DNA from: Planctomycetaceae bacterium
Lineage (GTDB): Bacteria; Planctomycetota; Planctomycetia; Pirellulales; Pirellulaceae
Assembly (NCBI GenBank): GCA_005778405.1
Contig: SXOA01000084.1
Location: 1 to 38,959 of the forward strand
Direction of reading: 5' to 3'
Length of the DNA: 38,959 bases
The translations under genes and the position numbers were made by a program. Of this stretch, positions 33,713 through 38,959 are shown in pieces; position 1 is the first letter of the stretch; every line of letters starts with the position of its first letter. The notes under the pieces were generated by a model that did not search any database, was not told the DNA's origin, and was given only the letters and a program-made list of their open reading frames with translations.

Positions 33713-34768
33713 ATGATTCGCCCACCCATGGCTCTGCAATCTTTCCGCCTATTGGCGTCTGTCTTGATTACCTCTCTGGCAGCAATCGGCTTGGCCGCCG
33801 AGCCCCAGTACGAGTGGCAGCAAGTCACCGCCAAAGCCGCCTTCGCGCCGCGGGATGGGGCCGGGGCGCTCACTTATCAGGGTAAGATGTGGTTCCTTGG
33901 CGGCTGGAATCCGGGCGACAAAAAGAGCTTCCCGCGGATCTGCAACAACGAAGTTTGGAACAGCGTCGATGGCAAGGAATGGACTCTTATCAAGCCGAAC
34001 ACGTTTCTCGATCGCACATTCGATAAGACCAAAGACTGGGAAGGCCGCCACACCGCCGGCTATGTGGTCTACAGGGACAAAATGTGGATCGTCGGCGGCG
34101 ACGCCAATCAAGGAACCTATCAGAACGATGTTTGGAACAGCACCGACGGCAAAACGTGGACCTTCGTCAACAAGGACAAGCCGGTGCCGTGGGGGCCGCG
34201 AGTGCTGCACTACACTGCCGTCTTCAACGACAAGATCTGGGTCATCGGCGGCCAGACCATTCCTCCTATTGGAGCCGCCGAGGAAATCTTTTACCGCGAC
34301 ATCTGGACCACCACCGACGGCGTATCCTGGGAACAGGTCAAACCAGTCGAACCCTTCTGGCCGCAGCGGGGAATGATCGGCGGCAGCGCGGTGAAGGATG
34401 GGCGGATATGGATTCTCGGCGGCGGAACCTACGACACCCCCAAGATTCCGCAGCGAAAGTACTTCAACGACGTATGGAGCAGCGCCGACGGCATCCACTG
34501 GAAAGAGCACACCAAAGCCGCGCCCTGGGCGGCCCGCCAGTATCACGATGTCGCCGTGTGGGACGGCCGGCTCTGGGTGATGGAAGGGTACGCCAAGGCC
34601 AATCGCAACGACGTTTGGCATTCCGCGGCCGGCGAACATTGGGCCGAAGTTCCCAAAACGCCCTGGGCCCCCCGCCATGCCGCCAGCCTCTACGTCCACG
34701 ACGACGCGCTCTGGATGGTGGCGGGGAACAATATGCAGAGCGACGTTTGGAAGCTCAAAAGAAAGTAG
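33713..34768 (+). CDS. Exported kelch-repeat beta-propeller protein
   Basis: About 351 residues with a Sec signal peptide (MALQSFRLLASVLITSLAA; the start may be the ATG at 33713 or the one at 33728). The mature protein is built of six similar blades, each with a variant of [DE]-V-W-x-S-x-D-G-x-x-W (VWNSVDGKEW, VWNSTDGKTW, IWTTTDGVSW, VWSSADGIHW, VWHSAAGEHW) and a MW/IW..GG turn. This is the kelch/galactose-oxidase-central-domain type of propeller. No catalytic residues are evident, so a binding or scaffolding role is as likely as enzyme activity. The flavoprotein gene starts 5 bases after its stop. Confidence 0.85.
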   Translation: MIRPPMALQSFRLLASVLITSLAAIGLAAEPQYEWQQVTAKAAFAPRDGAGALTYQGKMWFLGGWNPGDKKSFPRICNNEVWNSVDGKEWTLIKPNTFLDRTFDKTKDWEGRHTAGYVVYRDKMWIVGGDANQGTYQNDVWNSTDGKTWTFVNKDKPVPWGPRVLHYTAVFNDKIWVIGGQTIPPIGAAEEIFYRDIWTTTDGVSWEQVKPVEPFWPQRGMIGGSAVKDGRIWILGGGTYDTPKIPQRKYFNDVWSSADGIHWKEHTKAAPWAARQYHDVAVWDGRLWVMEGYAKANRNDVWHSAAGEHWAEVPKTPWAPRHAASLYVHDDALWMVAGNNMQSDVWKLKRK

Positions 34769-34773
34769 CCGCG

Positions 34774-36210
34774 ATGAGTTCCAGCGGCTATGACGCCATC
34801 ATCGTCGGCTCCGGACCCAACGGCCTTGCCGCTGCCATCACGCTCGCGCGCGAGGGGTTGAAGGTTCTCGTGCTGGAAGCGAACAAGCAGCCGGGGGGCG
34901 GGGCGCGAACGAGCGAGTTGACGCTGCCGGGGTACTTGCACGATGTCTGCTCGGCCATTCATCCGATGGGGCTGGCGTCGCCCTTCTTCAAGTCGGTACC
35001 GCTGGAAGAACACGGAGTGGAGTGGATTCATCCTCCCGCTCCGCTCGCGCATCCGCTGGATGACGGGACGGCGGCAGTGCTGGAACGCTCTGTCGATGAA
35101 ACAGCAGAAAGACTCGGCGAAGATGCAAATGCCTATCGCCGACTTTTCCAGCCTCTGGTCGATGGGGCGGATAGGCTTTACGCCGACCTCCTCGGTCCGT
35201 TCCGCATTCCCCGCAGCCCGCTCCTCGGCCTTCGCTTCGGCCTCTCGGCGCTTCGCTCCGCCCGTGGTCTGGCAAGCAGCTGTTTTCGCACCGAGAAGGC
35301 CCGTGCCCTCTTCGCTGGCATCGCCGGGCATAGTGTCCTCCCCTTGGACCAGATGCCGAGTGCGGCGGTCGGCTTGATGCTCGGCATCGCCGGGCACCGC
35401 GTCGGCTGGCCGCTGCCGAAAGGGGGCTCGCAGAAGATCACGGACGCCCTCATTTCCTACTTGAAGACGCTAGGCGGCGAAGTGGTGACTAGCCAGCGGG
35501 TGACCAATATCGACGAGTTGCCTCCCGCGAAGGCCATCCTGCTCGATGTCACCCCCAAGCAGATGCTAGAAATGGCCGGCCATCGCCTCCCCGCCGGCTA
35601 CAAGCGGCAGCTGCAGCGCTACCGCTACGGTGCCGGCGTCTTCAAGCTCGACTGGGCCCTCAGCCAGCCGATTCCTTGGAAAGCGAAAGAGTGCTCCCGC
35701 GCGGCCACGATCCATCTCGGCGGTACGTTGGAAGAAATTGTCGTTTCCGAACGAGCGCCTTCACGGGGCGAAATCTGCGATCGGCCCTATGTCCTCGTTG
35801 CCCAGCAAAGCCTGTTCGATCCCACCCGCGCCCCAGAAGGCAAGCAAACCGGTTGGGCCTACTGCCATGTGCCGCATGGTTCAACGGTGGACATGACCCA
35901 AATCATCGAGAGTCAGATGGAGCGGTTCGCTCCTGGCTTTCGGGACTGCATACTGGCTCGCCATGCGATGTCCCCGGCGTACTTTCAGGAGCACAACGCC
36001 AACTACATCGGCGGTGACATCGGCGGCGGCATCCAGGATTTTCGGCAACTTTTTACGCGACCGGCCATTCGCATTTCCCCCTACACCACACCCTTGAAGC
36101 AACTTTACATCGGCTCGAGTTCCACGCCTCCCGGCGGCGGAGTCCACGGCATGTGCGGCTTTCACGCGGCCAAGGCGGCCCTGCGACAACGCTTTGGCAT
36201 TCGTATCTGA
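34774..36210 (+). CDS. Phytoene desaturase-like FAD-dependent oxidoreductase
   Basis: A 478-residue NAD(P)/FAD-dependent protein. The dinucleotide-binding motif [13 protein letters not shown] (residues 9-21) is followed by [15 protein letters not shown], with the conserved Glu and GG of the phytoene desaturase/amine oxidase superfamily. The C-terminus has the matching FAD-binding segment [18 protein letters not shown]. No signal peptide is seen. In this family, members without a carotenoid cluster often act on unknown lipids or retinoid-like compounds. No crt genes are nearby, so carotenoid synthesis is not supported. It is probably co-transcribed with the kelch gene. An in-frame extension upstream of 34774 overlaps the kelch gene and is rejected. 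Confidence 0.9.
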   Translation: MSSSGYDAIIVGSGPNGLAAAITLAREGLKVLVLEANKQPGGGARTSELTLPGYLHDVCSAIHPMGLASPFFKSVPLEEHGVEWIHPPAPLAHPLDDGTAAVLERSVDETAERLGEDANAYRRLFQPLVDGADRLYADLLGPFRIPRSPLLGLRFGLSALRSARGLASSCFRTEKARALFAGIAGHSVLPLDQMPSAAVGLMLGIAGHRVGWPLPKGGSQKITDALISYLKTLGGEVVTSQRVTNIDELPPAKAILLDVTPKQMLEMAGHRLPAGYKRQLQRYRYGAGVFKLDWALSQPIPWKAKECSRAATIHLGGTLEEIVVSERAPSRGEICDRPYVLVAQQSLFDPTRAPEGKQTGWAYCHVPHGSTVDMTQIIESQMERFAPGFRDCILARHAMSPAYFQEHNANYIGGDIGGGIQDFRQLFTRPAIRISPYTTPLKQLYIGSSSTPPGGGVHGMCGFHAAKAALRQRFGIRI

Positions 36211-36329
36211 CATCGCCCAGCCCGCTACCCCCTCGTCCCCCCCGGCCCGCCGTCGGCCTGGTCGCGCGCGAGGGCTGAGTTTGTGTGTCGTAGCTTGACT
36301 GCCGGTGCCACTCAAAGGTGTGCAACCCT

Positions 36330-38959
36330 TTACTTGGGTTTGTCATCCTTTGTGGCTTCCCGGTCAGCGATCCATTTTTCCGTACCCCTCAAAAGCGAAA
36401 CGAGCCCTTCGCTCAGCTTTCCCTGCTGCGCGTAGGATAAGAAGTAGGGCACCAGCAGTTCCTTCGTCACAGGCGGCCCTTCGAGGCCCAAACCGTCCTT
36501 CAACTTCGGCCCAAAATAGATTTCCAAATGCTGGTCGTTGATCGACATCACGATAATCACGAGCCGCTCGGCATCAAACGGCGTCTGGCTTTGCGCCGTC
36601 TCCTGCCGCCACTGTTCGGCCAGCGTGCTTAGATACTCGGCCCCGCGAGGGGCGTAGTCCCCCAAAGTCTGCAGAATGACGACGTGATAATTCTGCTTGG
36701 ACGATTTCTGAAGTAGGTCCAATTCCGCGCGGACGTTCGCATAGTCCTCTTTTTGCTTGACGAGATGCAAAGGGGCGGCGGCGTAGGCCGGAAAGACCGT
36801 CCCGTTGGCTTCCCGATCACGGGCAACGGGTACTGACTTGCGTTCGCCTATTGCAGCCTTCACTGCATCCACCGACAACCAGACCCTAAACCCATAGTCC
36901 TGGTGACGGTGCCAATAATCGCGGGCGTCGCGAAAGGAGGAACGGCAGAGGGAAGCGATTCCTCGCCAGTTTCCACCACGAAGGACCCGTTCCGACTTGC
37001 CCGTTAAGGATTCGTTCTGCGGATTGACAGCCGGCTGCCCAATCATCGGCTCCGGATAACTCGGCTCCCACCAATCCTGCACCCACTCCCACGCATTTCC
37101 ATGGAGGTCGTAGAGGCCAAAGGGATTGGACTGCAATTCCCCCACGGCATGCCGCCGGCCGCCAGAATTTCCGCTAAACCAGCCCGCCTTGAGCAAGTCC
37201 GCGTCTTCATCCCCGACCGAGTAGGGAGTTATGCTCCCGGCGCGGCAACCGAATTCCCACTCCGCCTCGGAAGGGAGCCGGTAGCCATTGGCTTCGCGCA
37301 GCGTGACTTTGTTCTCCACGCGGGAGTAACACGCTTCGAGCTTTTCGCGGCGACTCAAGGCACTGCAGAAATCAGTCGCGTCGAGCCAACTGACGCTGTC
37401 GACCGCGAAGTCGGCTGTATCCATGCCCGCAACTTTCTCGGCCAACTCCTTGGTCTCACTAGTCTTCGCAAACACCGATGGATTGGAATCCATCACCGTC
37501 TGATAGTCCTTTTGCGTCACTTCATGGACACTCGCGTAAGCAGGGCGAGTCAGAATCACTCGATGATGCGGCGTAGCACTTTTGATGCAAATTGGACCGC
37601 GGGTGTCATTTGCGTCCCACGCTTTCACAAGTTCGTTTACCTCCGTTGCCGGACTTCCCATTAGATACTCCCCGGGCGGGATCAGGACGAACTTCATGCC
37701 GATGCTGTTCGCATACTCCACGGGCACGCCAAGGAACTCGGCCCATTCCTCTTGATGCTTCCTGGCTTGTTTCGCGTCAAACGGCGAGATGGCCGGCGCA
37801 GGGGCGTCCTTCGGCCAGCCTTGCCAGCGAGCGATGGACTTGATTGCGTTGTCGCCCTCGCGCACCCACTTCGCTCCGAAGATCTTGCCGTGGTGGTTGT
37901 TGCCGGAGGAGTCTTTCAGCACGTCCCCCTGGCCTTCGTCGAAGTGGTAGAGGGCGAGCGTGTCGACGTCGGGTTCGAAGCGAAGGTCTGGGGTGAAATC
38001 GGCCGTGTAGCGGGCAACTTTGGAGATGCGAACTTCATCGACGATGCCGTCTAAGGGATGCCGCATCTGACGGGCTTCGCCTGGTTTTGCCGAACCGATT
38101 TCGCCGTTGGCACCGATCATAAATCCTCGATTGACTTGGTTACTTTCGACCAATTCTCGATAGGCCCTATTTAGAGTGCGGTTTCCTTGAAGCTTCCCAT
38201 TGAGATAAAGACAGATAACGGACTCGTCTACGACCGCGGCCAAGTGGATCGCGTTTTTTTGCTCCGGCGATTGAACAAGACTAACGCTACTGGCGGAGCC
38301 GGTTGAGCCGACGATGAAATTGTCCGAAAAGAGACCTAGCCAAAGGGCCGTCATGACAGACCCGGCATTTTCTCTACCGGGGCGAATTTTGGCCTCGATC
38401 GTGATTGGGTGCGAACCGTCATACCGCAGCGTCGGCAGATCGACGTAGCTGTCCTTGCCGTTGAATTCCAGAGCGTAGCCTGTGGCTGAAGCTGACGAAG
38501 GCGCTGACGCAGGCAAAGTGGCGGAAACGACCTTGAGCGGTTCACCATCCGCCCGCGCGACGCGCACTTCTCCCTCCAGGTACGTAACGCTCAGTCTGAG
38601 CGTCTCCCCCTTCCTCAGTTCAAACTTGTCGGTATTGAATTTGAAGGTGCCGCGGGTAATAGCTAGCCCATGTTTACCTGGCTCGACCTTGATTTGATGC
38701 ACCTTGTCGATCCCCTCGAAGGTCGCACTGTTCTCGTCGAGGACGACCTTTATGGCAGGATCGACGATTTCGATGCGGATTGTCGTTCCTTGGGAGGTCT
38801 GCAGATAGAACACCACTCCCAGCAGCACGGCGAGAGCCACGCCACCGCTGGCGGCAGCGATGGCGACGGAGTGGGGAAGCTTGCGGCGAGCGGCAGTAAG
38901 TAGTCCGCTCACTCCGTGAGCGGACATGCCGGCACGCGGAGCGTACGGGCTACTATCAC
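36330..38959 (-). CDS. LamG / FGE-sulfatase-like / TPM membrane protein, 5' end off window
   Basis: The frame has an ATG at 38927 (865 residues) but stays open to the window edge. In residues from that ATG, a transmembrane segment lies at about 21-43 and a beta-rich PEGA-like domain at about 48-125, as in planctomycete Ser/Thr kinase tails. A LamG-like domain (about 150-345, LEFNGKDSYVDLP) and an FGE-sulfatase/SUMF1-like domain (about 405-685, GLYDLHGNAWEWVQDWW, RVLRGGNW) follow. The C-terminal TPM-like domain spans about 710-850 (ERLVIIVMSINDQHLEIYFGP). The FGE-like domain has a single Cys in SLCRSSFRD where active formylglycine enzymes have a Cys pair, so it is probably not catalytic. A kinase domain may lie upstream of the window. 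Confidence 0.8.
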   Translation of the reverse strand, partial: DSSPYAPRAGMSAHGVSGLLTAARRKLPHSVAIAAASGGVALAVLLGVVFYLQTSQGTTIRIEIVDPAIKVVLDENSATFEGIDKVHQIKVEPGKHGLAITRGTFKFNTDKFELRKGETLRLSVTYLEGEVRVARADGEPLKVVSATLPASAPSSASATGYALEFNGKDSYVDLPTLRYDGSHPITIEAKIRPGRENAGSVMTALWLGLFSDNFIVGSTGSASSVSLVQSPEQKNAIHLAAVVDESVICLYLNGKLQGNRTLNRAYRELVESNQVNRGFMIGANGEIGSAKPGEARQMRHPLDGIVDEVRISKVARYTADFTPDLRFEPDVDTLALYHFDEGQGDVLKDSSGNNHHGKIFGAKWVREGDNAIKSIARWQGWPKDAPAPAISPFDAKQARKHQEEWAEFLGVPVEYANSIGMKFVLIPPGEYLMGSPATEVNELVKAWDANDTRGPICIKSATPHHRVILTRPAYASVHEVTQKDYQTVMDSNPSVFAKTSETKELAEKVAGMDTADFAVDSVSWLDATDFCSALSRREKLEACYSRVENKVTLREANGYRLPSEAEWEFGCRAGSITPYSVGDEDADLLKAGWFSGNSGGRRHAVGELQSNPFGLYDLHGNAWEWVQDWWEPSYPEPMIGQPAVNPQNESLTGKSERVLRGGNWRGIASLCRSSFRDARDYWHRHQDYGFRVWLSVDAVKAAIGERKSVPVARDREANGTVFPAYAAAPLHLVKQKEDYANVRAELDLLQKSSKQNYHVVILQTLGDYAPRGAEYLSTLAEQWRQETAQSQTPFDAERLVIIVMSINDQHLEIYFGPKLKDGLGLEGPPVTKELLVPYFLSYAQQGKLSEGLVSLLRGTEKWIADREATKDDKPK
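38899..38954. repeat. 56-bp twin-hairpin palindromic element in coding sequence
   Basis: Outer arms AGTAG (38899-38903) and CTACT (38950-38954) enclose two hairpins. The first is GTCCGCTCAC-TCC-GTGAGCGGAC (38903-38925, perfect 10-bp arms). The second is GCCGGCACGC-GGA-GCGTACGGGC (38928-38950, 8 of 10 pairs). The element spans the candidate ATG at 38927 and is translated in frame ahead of the transmembrane segment. It has the form of a REP-like dispersed element. Confidence 0.6.

Noticed and set aside
34084..34773. Upstream extension of the flavoprotein frame
   Set aside because: It overlaps the kelch gene out of frame. The FAD-binding motif begins 9 residues after the ATG at 34774.
34774..36210. 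Carotenoid biosynthesis gene (crtI)
   Set aside because: The protein belongs to the broad phytoene-desaturase-like superfamily, but no other carotenoid genes are nearby, so a specific crtI name is not justified.
1..38959. tRNA, rRNA, CRISPR array, insertion sequence, prophage or toxin-antitoxin genes
   Set aside because: I looked for cloverleaf-like segments, regularly spaced identical repeats, transposase or integrase motifs and paired small ORFs, and found none that could be supported.

Overview
The window is a stretch of GC-rich bacterial chromosome that looks like Planctomycetota. The markers are a DUF1501 (sulfatase-like) Tat protein, two large secreted proteins with PVC-type c-heme motifs, the planctomycete/Verrucomicrobia/Chlamydiae small basic protein, a DUF6797-like fusion protein, and a membrane-anchored LamG/FGE-like/TPM protein of the kind fused to planctomycete Ser/Thr kinases. 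Start sites often lack a clear Shine-Dalgarno. I cannot resolve the order or genus. No rRNA, tRNA, CRISPR array, insertion sequence or phage gene was seen. All genes appear intact apart from the two cut by the window edges.

Layout. 1-519: 3' end of mutS. 543-1316 (-): NRDE/TANGO2-like protein. 1683-4271 (+): Gfo/Idh/MocA oxidoreductase and a membrane-anchored propeller-like protein. 4305-6832 (-): panB, an M50 site-2-type protease and uppS. 7019-13387 (+): a likely operon of a secreted protein, a small membrane protein, a 765-residue membrane protein, an ABC ATPase and an ABC permease. 13397-15055 (-): LarA-family racemase/epimerase and the small basic protein, which has a good promoter candidate. 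15205-18074 (+): an AtuA-like pair, an enoyl-CoA hydratase-family protein and a small membrane protein. 18086-28142 (-): four large exported proteins (giant sugar-isomerase-like/heme c/cupredoxin fusion, DUF1501, HExxH protein with a LecA-like domain, beta-helix protein). 28227-30354 (+): alpha/beta hydrolase and amidohydrolase. 30442-33504 (-): PVC-type propeller/HEAT/heme protein. 33713-36210 (+): kelch protein and a phytoene-desaturase-like flavoprotein. 36330-38959 (-): LamG/FGE-like/TPM membrane protein running off the window.

Functional themes. Housekeeping functions (mismatch repair, pantothenate, undecaprenyl phosphate) are interspersed with an accessory repertoire typical of free-living planctomycetes: exported carbohydrate-related and redox proteins, acyl-CoA metabolism, and an uncharacterised ABC system with a large exported partner. 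The most unusual single gene is 23499-28142. It joins a TIM barrel that lacks the usual metal ligands, a LamG-like domain, a c-heme motif, a propeller and an azurin-type copper site in one exported chain.

The intergenic DNA is rich in short palindromic or tandem elements of several unrelated sequence types: GGCGG-type, TTAATC-type, ATTCGTC-type, ATTTTCTTGCC-type, and a 56-bp twin hairpin. At least one type occurs twice in the window, and three elements lie inside or across coding sequence.
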